A DNA stretch of 64,000 bases from DUQW01 sp050953825. GTDB taxonomy: Bacteria > Bacillota_I > Bacilli_A > Acholeplasmatales > Acholeplasmataceae. The stretch is from assembly GCA_050953825.1 (NCBI GenBank), contig JBMNNF010000009.1:1-64000 (forward strand), written 5' to 3'. Each line of letters begins with the position of its first letter. Position 1 is the stretch's first letter. This document shows, one piece after another, positions 8,287 to 18,200 of this stretch. A model generated the notes under the pieces. The model saw only the letters and a program-made list of their open reading frames with translations. It did no database searches and had not been told where the DNA came from. The position numbers and the translations under genes are program-made.

Positions 8287-9270
8287 TTAAAACCAATCCT
8301 CTAAACTTTTTTGTGTTGAATTTAATTTTTTCATTTTATTTGCAGAACTCACAACTCTAGCTTCTGAAAAACCATGTTCTTCGCACATAAATTCAGTCAA
8401 TTGATCTAGTTTAACATTTTTCCATTTAATTTCATAATTTGTGTTAACTTCAGGTTTTAAAAAAATATTTCTAAGAATATCAGGTTCTACTTCTAATTCC
8501 ACCCCTTTATTTTTTAAAATATTTTCTAAACTATCATTTCTAATTAATTTTAATCCAGTTTTTGCACCTATGCCTTTAATTCCTTCATTAAAATCAGTAC
8601 CTACTAAAATTGCAATATCTATTAACTGATTTCTTGTTAAATCTAAATTTGCAAGAATTTTTTCAAGTTCCATATATTTTAAATTGGATAAACCCCCACT
8701 TAAAGTTAAATTTCGAACAGTTCTTGAAGCCCCAAATAATAAACAATCATAATCTTGTGATGCAACAGACCAAGCATCTCCTTTTTGAACCATATAAGAT
8801 GCTTGAGCTTCTCCTTCACTTTTAGATTGTACATATGGAATTCCTAATAAATCCAGTAATTTTTTAGAAGATTCAATTATATAAGGAGATATTTTTGATG
8901 AACGCATTGCAAATTTATGAGCTTTTTCTTCATCCCCTTCATCTAATGCTTCTTTCCATTTTTTTTCAGATTCATTTCTAACTTCTTTCCTTTTCATAAC
9001 TGTGTTTGTTTTAAAGTCAGAATGTTTTCCATCAAAAACATAAATTGGTTTAATCCCCTTTTCAACAATTGAGGAAGTCCGATATAATAAGCCACTAAGA
9101 TGTGAAGTAATATTACCATCTTGATCCATAAGAGGTGTTCCATCTCTTTGACGTATACCTGATAAAAATTGATAAAGAGTATTATATGTGTCAATCGCAA
9201 CACTATGCCCTTCTAAATCTTTAAATCCAATTTCCTCTGTTTCAATAATATCAGTAAATTTTACACCCAT
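8287..9270 (-). CDS. fen: flap endonuclease 1
   Basis: This 327-residue protein is full length for archaeal FEN1, which cuts 5' flaps in Okazaki-fragment maturation and repair. N-region motifs are MGVKFTDI and VAIDTYNTLYQFL. I-region motifs are SKSEGEAQASYMV, SQDYDCLLFG and ILVGTDFNEGIKGIGAKTGLKLI, holding the catalytic acidic residues and the helix-hairpin-helix. The C-terminus TQKSLEDWF is a PCNA-interacting PIP box (QxxLxxWF). It is the last gene of a tight four-gene minus-strand cluster, 21 bases after the DUF98 gene. Confidence 0.95.
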   Translation of the reverse strand: MGVKFTDIIETEEIGFKDLEGHSVAIDTYNTLYQFLSGIRQRDGTPLMDQDGNITSHLSGLLYRTSSIVEKGIKPIYVFDGKHSDFKTNTVMKRKEVRNESEKKWKEALDEGDEEKAHKFAMRSSKISPYIIESSKKLLDLLGIPYVQSKSEGEAQASYMVQKGDAWSVASQDYDCLLFGASRTVRNLTLSGGLSNLKYMELEKILANLDLTRNQLIDIAILVGTDFNEGIKGIGAKTGLKLIRNDSLENILKNKGVELEVEPDILRNIFLKPEVNTNYEIKWKNVKLDQLTEFMCEEHGFSEARVVSSANKMKKLNSTQKSLEDWF

Positions 9271-9291
9271 TTAATCACACCATAATATTAG

Positions 9292-9867
9292 TTAATTAAT
9301 ACTATCTTTTTCAACAAAATATGTAATTGGGAAAAATTCTTTTATCCAAATTAAAATTTCTTCATCATGAATAATTGTATAAGTTCTTGTTAAAAAATCA
9401 TCATCAGTATTATATATTTCCTCTAATTTTTCATTAGATTTCTCAACTTGTATTGTTTTTATTTCTCTTCTAGATTCCATATTATATTTTCGAAGAATTC
9501 TTCCTATAGGTATATCTGCTCTAATTAAATCAGATTTAAAATTCTTGTGTAATCTTTTTAACGGAATATAAGAAATAGCATAAATTAATGGTTTATTATT
9601 TTTATGCATTAATACTTCTCTATAATTTATTTCTTCTCCACAATCAATGTCTATTAATTCTGCTATTTGGGGAGTTGATTTTTCAAAATGTTGTTCAAGT
9701 GTTTTTAAATCAATTTTTCCATTTAAAACATCCAATATGGCAGTTATGGACCCGTCAGTAGTTAAAAGAATTTTTTGAGTATTTGAAAAAGTTTTCCCAT
9801 AATTTTTTTCAACTGTATAAATTTTTTCTATTAATCTTTGATTAATATTATTGCCTTCACAAGTCAT
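9292..9867 (-). CDS. DUF98 / chorismate pyruvate-lyase-like protein
   Basis: This 191-residue protein shows the UbiC-like fold pattern: ILLTTDGSITAILDVL, then NYREVLMHKNNKPLIYAISYIPLKRL, where a conserved Arg and a substrate-proximal segment lie. DUF98 members are related to chorismate lyase, which releases 4-hydroxybenzoate and pyruvate. In methanogens 4-hydroxybenzoate is the precursor of the aryl part of methanopterin, so a role in that pathway is plausible. Assignment here rests on family resemblance only. It lies between aksD and fen with gaps of 29 and 21 bases, implying cotranscription. Confidence 0.7.
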   Translation of the reverse strand: MTCEGNNINQRLIEKIYTVEKNYGKTFSNTQKILLTTDGSITAILDVLNGKIDLKTLEQHFEKSTPQIAELIDIDCGEEINYREVLMHKNNKPLIYAISYIPLKRLHKNFKSDLIRADIPIGRILRKYNMESRREIKTIQVEKSNEKLEEIYNTDDDFLTRTYTIIHDEEILIWIKEFFPITYFVEKDSIN

Positions 9868-9896
9868 TTTATCCCATTAAAATAATATTTAAATTT

Positions 9897-11153
9897 TTAA
9901 AAAATATTTTCAGGATTCTCTATAAACCCTTTTATTGATGATGCTGCTACAACTGAAGGATTTCCTAAATATACTTCAGACTCAGAATCTCCCATTCTAC
10001 CTTTAAAATTCCTATTAGTTGAAGATATACATACTTCATTTTCAGATAAAACTCCCATATGACCACCTAAACAAGGTCCACATCCAGGATTACAAATTAT
10101 TGCACCTGCATCCATAAATATTTGTATTAAACCTTTATTCATAGCTTCTTGATAAACTTGTTTAGATGCAGGTATTATAATTAATCTAACATCATCAGAA
10201 ACTTTTCGCCCTTTTAAAATTTTAGCTGCAGCTAATAAATCAGAAAATCTACCATTAGTACAAGATCCAATAAAACATTGATCAATTGATGTGCCTTCCA
10301 CTTTAGATAATCCTTTAACATTATCCACATCATTCGGACAAGCAATTTGTGCTTCTAAATCATTAACATCAAATAAATATTCTTTTTCATATATTGAATC
10401 TTTATCTGATTTTAAAATATTCAATTGATTTTTAGTTTTTCCAGTTTTTTTCATAACATAACTTAATGTATCTTCATTAGGTTCCATTATTCCATTTTTA
10501 GCACCCATTTCAATTGCCATATTACACATAGTCATTCTACTATCAACATCTAAGCCATTTATTGTTTCACCACAAAATTCAGCTGTTTTATAAGTGCCTC
10601 CACCAATTCCTATTTTTCCAATTATATTTAAAATAAGATCTTTTGATGTTATTCCTTGTGGTAATTTTCCTTCCACTTCAATTTTCATTGCTTCAGGAAC
10701 CATTAACCATGTTTGTCCAGTAGCATATACCATAGCCATATCAGTTGAACCCATTCCTGTTGAAAATGCTCCAAATGCACCGTAAGTACAAGTATGTGAA
10801 TCAGCTCCAACTATTAATTTTCCAGGTTCAACTAAACCCATTTCAGGTATGACTTGATGACATATTCCTTCTCCATGAGTATAATGGTGTGTAATATTTT
10901 GTTTTTTTATGAAATCTCTTGCCACTTTTTGAAATTCTGCAGAACCAATAGTATTAGCAGGTATTACATGATCAAATACAATTGCTATTTTTTCAGGATC
11001 CCATACTTTATCTGCTATTTTTTCAAATGTTTTGATTGCAGGAGGAGATGTTCCATCATGAGACATAGCTAAATCCACATTTACTTCTACAATTTCTCCA
11101 GGATTTACTTCTCGTCCAACTTTTTTTGATAAAATTTTTTCAGTTATATTCAT
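9897..11153 (-). CDS. aksD: homoaconitase large subunit (AksD; LeuC/HacA family)
   Basis: This 418-residue protein belongs to the short archaeal 3-isopropylmalate dehydratase/homoaconitase large-subunit family. The three 4Fe-4S cysteines lie in FIGSCTNGR and NPGCGPCLGGH; VGADSHTCTYGAFGAF is also conserved. It dehydrates and rehydrates homocitrate-type acids during chain elongation towards 7-mercaptoheptanoate of coenzyme B, or isopropylmalate in leucine synthesis. Linkage to aksA 42 bases upstream favours the coenzyme B role. The small subunit is not adjacent. The start has an ATG preceded by only a weak ribosome site. Confidence 0.87.
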   Translation of the reverse strand: MNITEKILSKKVGREVNPGEIVEVNVDLAMSHDGTSPPAIKTFEKIADKVWDPEKIAIVFDHVIPANTIGSAEFQKVARDFIKKQNITHHYTHGEGICHQVIPEMGLVEPGKLIVGADSHTCTYGAFGAFSTGMGSTDMAMVYATGQTWLMVPEAMKIEVEGKLPQGITSKDLILNIIGKIGIGGGTYKTAEFCGETINGLDVDSRMTMCNMAIEMGAKNGIMEPNEDTLSYVMKKTGKTKNQLNILKSDKDSIYEKEYLFDVNDLEAQIACPNDVDNVKGLSKVEGTSIDQCFIGSCTNGRFSDLLAAAKILKGRKVSDDVRLIIIPASKQVYQEAMNKGLIQIFMDAGAIICNPGCGPCLGGHMGVLSENEVCISSTNRNFKGRMGDSESEVYLGNPSVVAASSIKGFIENPENIF

Positions 11154-11195
11154 TTAATACCACTTATCTAAGTTAATTAAGAAATTAAATTAATT

Positions 11196-12380
11196 TTAAG
11201 GGTCAATAGGTTCATCAATATTTCTTATAATGTCTTTAAATACATCATCATTAATATATTGTCCTTCTTCTCTTTTTTCTTTAACTCTTTTAACAATTTT
11301 ACATAATTGATCTTTTGTTACATTATAACCACAATCATCTAATTTGGCTTTAACTGCTCTACATCCTGAATGTTTTCCTAAAACTAATTGTCTTTTTTGA
11401 CCTACTAATTCAGGTAAGTAAGGTTCATATGTTAATGGTTCTTCAATTACGGCATCAACATGAATTCCAGATTCATGTCTGAATATATTTTTACCAACAA
11501 CTGGTTTGTTATAAGGAACTTCTAATCCAGTATCTTTAGATACCATTTCGGATAATTCTTTTATTATTTTTGTTTTAAACCCTAAATCTTTACCATATAA
11601 AAGTTTTAATGACATTACTAGTTCTTCAAGTGAAGCATTACCTGCTCTCTCACCAATACCATTAATAGTTGTTGAAACATCATTTGCTCCAGCTAATAAT
11701 CCTGCAATTGAATTAGTAACTGCTAGGCCAAAGTCATTATGACAATGCAAAGCTATGTTAGTATTAATTTCTTTTCTTAATTCTTTGATTAAAAAAGTCA
11801 TTCCTTGTGGAGTTATTGCACCAGTTGTGTCTGCTACATGTACTCTATCTACGCCATAACTTTCTGCTTTTTTATACATTCTTTTTAAATAATCTAAATC
11901 TGTTCTTGTCGCATCTTCAGCTGAAAATGCAACAAAAAGCCCATGATCTTTAGCATATTCAATAGATTTCATACATGTGTTTAAAGCTTCTTGGCGAGTA
12001 ATATGCATTTTATGTTCTAAATGAAGATCTGATGTTCCCATAAATGTTATAATTCCATCTACATCACAATCTAATGCAGCATTGATATCACTTATTTTAG
12101 TTCTAGCTAGACAAAGTACATCTGCATTTAATCCTTCATGTGCGATAGTTGAAACAGTATCCTTTTCATGTTTTGAAACTATTGGAAAACCTACTTCAAT
12201 TTGATGTATTCTGAATTCATCTAATTTTTTAGCTATTTCAAGCTTTTCTTGTTTATCTAAGCAAACACCAGGTGTTTGTTCTCCATCTCGTAGTGTAGTG
12301 TCATAAATGGTGATTTTTTTTGGGAACTTCAATTCTACCTCTTTGTTAAATGGACTAGTGTAATATTGCATTATTTTCAC
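11196..12380 (-). CDS. aksA: homocitrate synthase family protein (AksA)
   Basis: This 394-residue member of the isopropylmalate/homocitrate synthase family condenses acetyl-CoA with 2-oxoglutarate and its longer homologues. Visible motifs are IYDTTLRDGEQTPGVCL (metal and substrate site), FSAEDATRTD, ALHCHNDFGLAVTNS (HxH metal ligands), INGIGERAGNASLEEL, and FRHESGIHVDA in the C-terminal linker. It lacks the leucine-regulatory domain of LeuA, since the protein ends after about 390 residues, which supports AksA. It is the first gene of the aksA-aksD-DUF98-fen cluster. Start alternatives are Met1 and Met4. Confidence 0.88.
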   Translation of the reverse strand: MKIMQYYTSPFNKEVELKFPKKITIYDTTLRDGEQTPGVCLDKQEKLEIAKKLDEFRIHQIEVGFPIVSKHEKDTVSTIAHEGLNADVLCLARTKISDINAALDCDVDGIITFMGTSDLHLEHKMHITRQEALNTCMKSIEYAKDHGLFVAFSAEDATRTDLDYLKRMYKKAESYGVDRVHVADTTGAITPQGMTFLIKELRKEINTNIALHCHNDFGLAVTNSIAGLLAGANDVSTTINGIGERAGNASLEELVMSLKLLYGKDLGFKTKIIKELSEMVSKDTGLEVPYNKPVVGKNIFRHESGIHVDAVIEEPLTYEPYLPELVGQKRQLVLGKHSGCRAVKAKLDDCGYNVTKDQLCKIVKRVKEKREEGQYINDDVFKDIIRNIDEPIDP

Positions 12381-12495
12381 TCTATTTTTTGTTAATTATT
12401 TTTATATTTGATAAAATATAGTTATCTTAATTTTTTTATTTTCTTTTTTGTTTTTAATAAAACTTTTTAATATTTATGTAATAGTTTTAATTTTT

Positions 12496-13047
12496 TTATA
12501 AATTTTTATCTTTATTTTCTAATAATTCTAAGTAAGATGTTCTTTCAAATCCTTCTGTTATTCCTAATTTTTCAAAAATTTTAAAAATATTTTCTTGTGC
12601 CTCTGTGTAATCAGCCCCATCTTCTAGGATGGTTTCGATTTCCATGTAGGGTTCTAATCCTTCAACATTATCTAAACTAATTGAATATTCATTTAAATCG
12701 TAATAATCTCTTGTTTTTTTAACAGTTCTAACATTTGTAAATCCTAAGTTCATGAAAATTTTTTTACATTTCTCTTCATCTTCTATTTCCATTTCAATTT
12801 CTTCTCTAGTTTTGCTTTTTTTATCTATTTTAGGACCTTTGTATGTTATGAATAATTCTTCTTTTTTATTTGTATTTACTTTTCTAATCCTTAGAGCTTC
12901 GTCAGTTTTTGCAAAATCTACTATTGGGCTGTTAAAATATATATCTGTTTGAGTTTCACTTTTATTTTTTTCCACATTTAATTTCTTTAATTCTTCAATA
13001 ATTTCTTCAAAACTATTAATTTTTGCTTTTGCTTCTACTTCTATCAT
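12496..13047 (-). CDS. CYTH-domain protein (class IV adenylate cyclase / triphosphatase-like)
   Basis: The protein has 183 residues with the N-terminal ExExK signature (IEVEAKAKI). It is followed by conserved basic and acidic strands: RIRKVN, ITYKGPKIDKKSKTREEIEMEIE, KTRDYY, ISLDNVEGLEPYMEIE. This is the triphosphate tunnel metalloenzyme fold. Archaeal members are annotated CyaB-like, yet most probably hydrolyse inorganic or thiamine triphosphate; cAMP production is not implied. It is divergent from tbp across a 210-base AT-rich gap. Confidence 0.85.
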   Translation of the reverse strand: MIEVEAKAKINSFEEIIEELKKLNVEKNKSETQTDIYFNSPIVDFAKTDEALRIRKVNTNKKEELFITYKGPKIDKKSKTREEIEMEIEDEEKCKKIFMNLGFTNVRTVKKTRDYYDLNEYSISLDNVEGLEPYMEIETILEDGADYTEAQENIFKIFEKLGITEGFERTSYLELLENKDKNL

Positions 13048-13158
13048 TTAATCCCTCATTTTTTTTTAAATTTCTTTTAATTATTATATATTATATGTTT
13101 TGTATTTACTTTTCTAAAATATTTTCATAAGCTTATTTTTTTATTTTTTATAAATACA

Positions 13159-13167
13159 TTTATATAC
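13159..13167 (+). promoter_or_regulatory. TATA box candidate for tbp
   Basis: TTTATATAC lies about 100 bases before the tbp start in the divergent gap. TATAAATAC copies flank it on both sides, so which one is used cannot be decided. Confidence 0.4.
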
Positions 13168-13259
13168 TTTATAAATACAATATATTTTTAGTAAAAGTTT
13201 TACTATGTTATTTTTAAAATTTTACTTACTTTTTTTAAATTATATTGGAGGTATATGAA

Positions 13260-13806
13260 TTGACCGATGTTGATATAAAAATAGAGAACATTGTGTCTTC
13301 TGCAAGTATTGGTAAAGATATTGTTCTTACTGAGATTTCTAAAGCATTAGAAGGCGTTACTTTTAATCGTGAACAGTTCCCAGGTTTAGTTTTTAAACTA
13401 AAAGATCCAAAAACTGCTGCTTTGATTTTCAGCTCTGGTAAACTAGTATGTACTGGTGCAAAATCTATAGATGACTCAAAGTTAGCTATTAAAAAAACTG
13501 TGGATAAAATGCGGACAATTGACACTGATATTCCTGAAGAATTTGAAATAAAAATTCAAAATATTGTGGCTTCTGCTAATTTACAATCCACACTAAACTT
13601 AGAAGCTGTGGCGTTAGAATTAGAAAACACAGAATATGAACCTGAGCAATTCCCAGGTTTAGTTTATAGGTTGACTGACCCTAAAGTTGTTTTATTATTA
13701 TTTGGTTCTGGTAAAGTTGTATGTACTGGGGCTAAAAACTCGAGGAGATGCTAAGCTCGGTGTAGAAAGAGCTTATGACAGACTCAAAGAGTTGGATTTA
13801 ATTTAA
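13260..13806 (+). CDS. tbp: TATA-box-binding protein, one apparent +1 frameshift near the C-terminus
   Basis: This general archaeal transcription factor shows the two imperfect direct repeats of the saddle: IKIENIVSSASIG...FPGLVFKLKDPKTAALIFSSGKLVCTGAKS and IKIQNIVASANLQ...FPGLVYRLTDPKVVLLLFGSGKVVCTGAK. I choose TTG at 13260 as the start because GGAGGT lies seven bases upstream. It gives MTDVDIKIENIV and, after removal of one A from the five-A run at about 13734-13738, a protein of exactly 181 residues ending YDRLKELDLI, the usual length. As written, the frame stops at 13754. An intact TBP is essential, so the extra A is probably a sequencing error. Confidence 0.92.
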
Positions 13807-13818
13807 TTGGTGGTATGT

Positions 13819-15489
13819 TTGATTAAACTTGTAGTATTTGATTTAGATAATGTTATAATTAATGGTGAAGGAATAGATGAAATAGGAAAATTAGCAAACG
13901 TTCAAGATAAAATTGCAGAAATCACTGAACAAGCAATGAACGGTGATATTGACTTCGAAACATCTATAAATGAAAGAGTTAAGCTTCTTGAAGGAGCTTC
14001 TGTTGAAGAAATTAAAAAAATAGCTGAAGAATTACCTCTAAATAATGGTGCTGAAGAAACAATTAAAGCATTAAAAGATAAAGGCTATGAAATAGCAATT
14101 ATTAGTGGTAGTTTTGATGTTATTGCTGATTCTATCAAAGATAAACTTAATATTGATTATTTATTCACTAATTCTTTAAGTGAAGAAGATGGAAAATTAA
14201 CTGGTGAAGTTACTGGACCTTTAGTTTCCGGTTCTAAACTTGATGTTTTATCTGATTTATTAAAAGAAAAAGATTACGATTTAGCTGATTGTATAGCTGT
14301 TGGTGATGGTGCTAATGATATATCCATGCTTGAAGGTGTTGGATATGGTATAGCATTTAATGCAAAACCAAAAGTTAAAGAAATTGCTGATGTGATTGTA
14401 GAAGATAATGATTTAAATGATGTCTTAACTGTAATAGAAGATTTAGATTCTAAAGCTGAAGATGGTGAAGATACTTCTTCTAAAGCGGAAACTAAAGAAC
14501 CTGAAGAATCTGAAGAATCTGAAGAAGTTAAAGAAGTTAAAGATTCTAAAGCTGAAGATGGTGAAGATACTTCTTCTAAGAAAGAAGCTAAAGATTCTAA
14601 AAAATCTAAAAAGTCTAAAAAATCTAAACTTCCTGAACCAACAAACTTTGTGCTTGCAGACACTATGGATGGAGTAAAAGTACAAAAAGATGAAAAGGAA
14701 AAACTTATATCTCAAATTGCTGATGAAAGAGAAGCTTTTAATAAAGAAGCTAAGGAACAACGTAAAATACGTGATGAATTAAACAATTCTTTAAAAGAAA
14801 ATCTTCAAAAGGCTATTGAATACAGAGATTCCCGTAATGAAATTAACAAAGATGTTGAAGCTAATAAGAAGAAACGTAATGATGTTAATGAAAAAATCAA
14901 GAATCTTGAATGGTCTTCAGGTAAAAGAGATAAAGTAAAACTCGAAAATGAAATTAAAAAAATAGATAAAATAATTGAAACAAGAGTTTTAGATATTAAA
15001 AAAGAAAATCAGCTTGTTAAAAATGCAAATGATCTTAGAAAACAATTAACTGAAGTTAAAGAAGACGACAAAGTTAAAGATGAAGCTCAAGAGCTTAAAA
15101 AAGAATCAGAATTATACCATGCTAATGTTGTGGAACATTCTGCTAAAGCTCAAGAAGCTCATGAAAACATGCTTAAATACTTCAGAAAAACTGATGAGAT
15201 TAGAACAGCAGCTGATGAAGCTCATAAAAACTTTATTCAAGCTAGAAAGAATGCATCCGCTAAACATGAAGACTTTAAAATGGTTTTAAGTGAAATTCAT
15301 GTTATTAATAAAAAATTAGGTAGAAACAACAAACCTAAAAGACAAAAATCTAATAATAAAGGATCATCTCCTAATAAACGGAATAAAGAAGAAAAAGAAA
15401 AAGCTGAAGTTATCTTTGATAAGTTTAAACATGGTAAAAAACTTTCAACTGAAGAACTTTTACTTTTACAAAAATATGATATAAGTTAA
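13819..15489 (+). CDS. serB: HAD-family phosphoserine phosphatase-like protein with long charged coiled-coil extension
   Basis: Residues 1-205 are a HAD phosphatase: VVFDLDNVI replaces the usual DxDxT (here DLDNV), with ISGSFD and VGDGANDISML as motifs II and III. Residues 210-275 are a highly charged linker with a duplicated EDGEDTSSK block and SKKSKKSKK. Residues 285-535 are heptad-rich coiled coil (EREAFNKEAKEQRKIRDELN and on). A similar long form of SerB is known in Methanobacteriales. The third motif-I residue is Asp as required, but Thr is replaced by Val, so activity on phosphoserine is not assured. TTG at 13819 is preferred, since GGTGGT lies just upstream and IKLVVFDLD then begins the domain. 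It starts 13 bases after tbp and is probably cotranscribed with it. Confidence 0.75.
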   Translation: MIKLVVFDLDNVIINGEGIDEIGKLANVQDKIAEITEQAMNGDIDFETSINERVKLLEGASVEEIKKIAEELPLNNGAEETIKALKDKGYEIAIISGSFDVIADSIKDKLNIDYLFTNSLSEEDGKLTGEVTGPLVSGSKLDVLSDLLKEKDYDLADCIAVGDGANDISMLEGVGYGIAFNAKPKVKEIADVIVEDNDLNDVLTVIEDLDSKAEDGEDTSSKAETKEPEESEESEEVKEVKDSKAEDGEDTSSKKEAKDSKKSKKSKKSKLPEPTNFVLADTMDGVKVQKDEKEKLISQIADEREAFNKEAKEQRKIRDELNNSLKENLQKAIEYRDSRNEINKDVEANKKKRNDVNEKIKNLEWSSGKRDKVKLENEIKKIDKIIETRVLDIKKENQLVKNANDLRKQLTEVKEDDKVKDEAQELKKESELYHANVVEHSAKAQEAHENMLKYFRKTDEIRTAADEAHKNFIQARKNASAKHEDFKMVLSEIHVINKKLGRNNKPKRQKSNNKGSSPNKRNKEEKEKAEVIFDKFKHGKKLSTEELLLLQKYDIS

Positions 15490-15560
15490 ATTTTTTTAAT
15501 TTATTCATTAATATTTTTTTAATTTTCATTAAAAAAATAATATATTAAGAGTGAAAATAT

Positions 15561-15734
15561 ATGGTTGAAGAAGATACAATTGATAAACCTGAAAAAATTG
15601 AAGAATGCTATACCTGTGGTAAAAAATTCAATATAAATGCTAATGATAATAGCCATTATCACTATGGAAAATTTCCTATGTGTAATTATTGTAGTAATTT
15701 TTATGGATTTTACGATAAGGAATATAAAAAGTAA
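15561..15734 (+). CDS. small protein with two CxxC motifs
   Basis: ATG at 15561 opens a 57-residue frame with an acidic N-terminus (VEEDTIDKPEKIEE). It has CYTCGKKF at residues 17-24 and CNYCSNFYGF at 41-50, separated by a His/Tyr-rich segment (NSHYHYGKF). Two CxxC pairs 20 residues apart suggest a small zinc ribbon. GTGA at 15551-15554 could be its ribosome site. I do not recognise the family. It stands 71 bases after serB and before a 300-base gap. Confidence 0.6.
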   Translation: MVEEDTIDKPEKIEECYTCGKKFNINANDNSHYHYGKFPMCNYCSNFYGFYDKEYKK

Positions 15735-16036
15735 GTTTATATAATCCATTTTTTTCTAACTATTTTTTTTCTAACTTTTTTTATAATTTTAATTTCCAAA
15801 ATTCATTACTCTTTTTAAGCTACTAATTTTATAAAAATTTAATTTACATCTATACAAAATTTTATATACATCCAAAATGTGTATATTAAAAATATTAATT
15901 TTTTAAAATTATTAATCCTATAACTTAATTTAAAATAAAAACAATTGTTATATTTTATATATTAATTTTCTATATTGAAAAACTTTTAATATGAAAAAAA
16001 TAAAAAGACTTCTTTAATTATTAATAAGTGATAATC
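15735..16036. other. intergenic AT-rich gap, no gene seen
   Basis: These 302 bases are almost all A/T with no reading frame and no strong hairpin. The right half should hold the topA promoter; several TATA-like stretches (TTATATA at 15862-15868 and TTTATATA at 15954-15961) are possible. Confidence 0.5.
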
Positions 16037-18200
16037 ATGCATGAAATCATTATTTGCGAAAAACCAAAAGCAGCTGAAAAAATAGCACAAGCTATTTCAC
16101 CAAATGTAAAAAAAAAGAAAATATAATAAGAAAGTATCTTATTGGGAAATTGAAGAAGAAAATAAAAAAATTACAATTTTATCCGCAGTAGGACATTTAT
16201 ATTCATTAACACCAATTAATCCTAAAAGTAAAGTATTTTTTGATTTAGAATGGGCACCCCTCTATGAAATAGATAAAACTAAAAAATATACAAGAGATTA
16301 TGTTTATGCAATAAAAAAATTTTCTAAAGATGCAGATAAATTTATTCATGCTTGCGATTACGATATTGAAGGAACATTAATAGGATATAATGCATTAAAA
16401 TATGCATGTGGTCAAAATACTACCGCTAATATATCAAGAATGAAATTTTCTACTTTAACTAAAACAGATATTCTAGATGCTTACAATAATATGATAGATT
16501 TAGATTTACATCAAGTAGAAAGTGGATCAGCAAGACATGTATTAGATTTCTATTTTGGTGTAAATATATCTAAATCATTAATGCATTCAGTTAGAACAGC
16601 TAAGAAAAGATTTTTAAAACTTTCTGCAGGACGTGTACAAACACCAACATTGTCTATTTTAGTAGATAGAGAAAAACAAATTAAAAAATTTATACCTAAA
16701 CCCTATTGGTTAATTAAAGCATTACTTAATGGGGAAATAATAGCGGATCATGAAGACGGAAAGATATTTGATAAAAAAAGAGCCGAAGAAATTTTTGATA
16801 AATGTCAAAATCAAGAGGCTTTAGTTGATGAAGTTAAAAAAACTGAAACAATTAGAAAACCTCCTGTTCCTTTTAATTTAGGAGGATTACAATCTGAAGC
16901 TTATGGGGTTTTTGGTTTCAGTCCTAAAAAAACACAAATGATTGCTCAAAATCTTTATACTGGAGGATTTACATCTTATCCTCGTACTTCTTCTCAAAAA
17001 CTTCCAAAAAGTTTAGAATACAAAAAAATATTCATGCAATTATCTAAAAATGCAGAATTTAAGAAGCATATTCAAGATTTACCTTCAGAATTAAAACCTA
17101 ATGAAGGTAAAAAAAAGGATGCAGCTCACCCAGCTATACATCCAACTGGCGTTTTGCCTGATAAATTATCTAAAGATGAATTAAAAATTTATGAATTAAT
17201 TGTTTATAGGTTCATAAGTGTATTTTGTGAAAATTCTAAATTAGAATCTGTGAAAACAGATTTATTAATAGCAAATGAAAAATTTAACTTCAAAAGAAAA
17301 AGAGTTTCTTATCTTGGATGGTTAGCACATTATCCTTTTAAAAAAATAGAAAATGAAAATTTTTTTAGATATTAAAAAAGGAGATATCATTAAAGTAGAA
17401 AAAATATGTTCTGAACAAAAAGAAACCAAACCTCCAGCTAGATATAATGAAGCTTCTTTAATTAAAGAATTGGAAAAAAGAGAATTAGGAACAAAGGCTA
17501 CAAGAGCTGATATTATTGCTAAACTTTATGATAGAAAATATATTAGTGGTAAAAAAATTGAAGTAAACCAACTTGGTGAAAATTTAATTGATACATTAAA
17601 AGAATATTGTGAAGATTTAACTAGTGAAGATTTAACTCGTGATTTTGAAAAAAGATTAGAAGGTATCAGTAATGATAAGACTACTCAAGAAGCTGTTGTT
17701 AATGATGCAGAAAAAGAAGTTAAAGCTATTTTGGGCGATATTAATAAAAATGAAGCTGATATTGGTGATAAACTTTATGATGCTTACCAACAAAGTAGGA
17801 TTGTTGGTGAATGTTCCTGTGGTGGAAATTTAGTTATGAAGTATTCTCCTAGAAATAAAAGCCATTTTTGTAGGATGTTCTAATTATCCTGAATGTGAAA
17901 TTACTTATTCTCTTCCAAAAGGAGCTACTTTTTTAAAGAAAACATGTCCTAAATGTGGTCTTCCTATTATTTCTTTTGGTAAAACCTCGCCAACATGCTT
18001 GTTTAGATCCTAATTGTGGTAAAGATAATACTAAACGACATGTGGTTAAAGTTGTTGGGGTTTGTCCTGATTGTGGTAAAGATTTAGTTAAACGATCTGG
18101 TAGGTATGGGGATTTTGTAGGTTGTAAAAGTTTTCCTAGATGTAGATTTACCTGTTCTTTAGAGGAATTAAAAGATTTGGAAAGTAAATCTAAAAAATAA
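16037..18200 (+). CDS. topA: DNA topoisomerase I (type IA), four apparent +1 frameshifts
   Basis: One type IA topoisomerase is spread over five frame segments. The Toprim domain starts MHEIIICEKPKAAEKIAQAI and holds CDYDIEGT (acidic triad). Then come SAGRVQTPTLSILVDRE, the active-site Tyr in GFTSYPRTSSQKLP, HPAIHPTG, and KRELGTKATRADIIAKLYDRKYI. Four C-terminal zinc fingers follow (ECSCGG...GCSNYPEC, CPKCG, CLDPNCG, CPDCGKDL...GCKSFPRC). Breaks lie in the A-run at about 16105-16118, near 17355-17370 (A4T7), in T5 at 17865-17869, and in A4 at about 17984-17987. Each shifts the frame by +1, as if one base had been added. Removing them gives a protein of about 720 residues, normal for the archaeal enzyme, so decay is unlikely. 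Confidence 0.92.

Noticed and set aside
14443..14760. Minus-strand Phe/Arg-rich frames opposite the serB extension
   Set aside because: They are antisense to the Lys/Glu/Ser-rich linker and have no ribosome site or conserved features.
16037..18200. Programmed frameshifting in topA and the other archaeal genes
   Set aside because: The breaks are many, all of the same sign, and lie at simple homopolymers in unrelated genes, which is the pattern of sequencing error.
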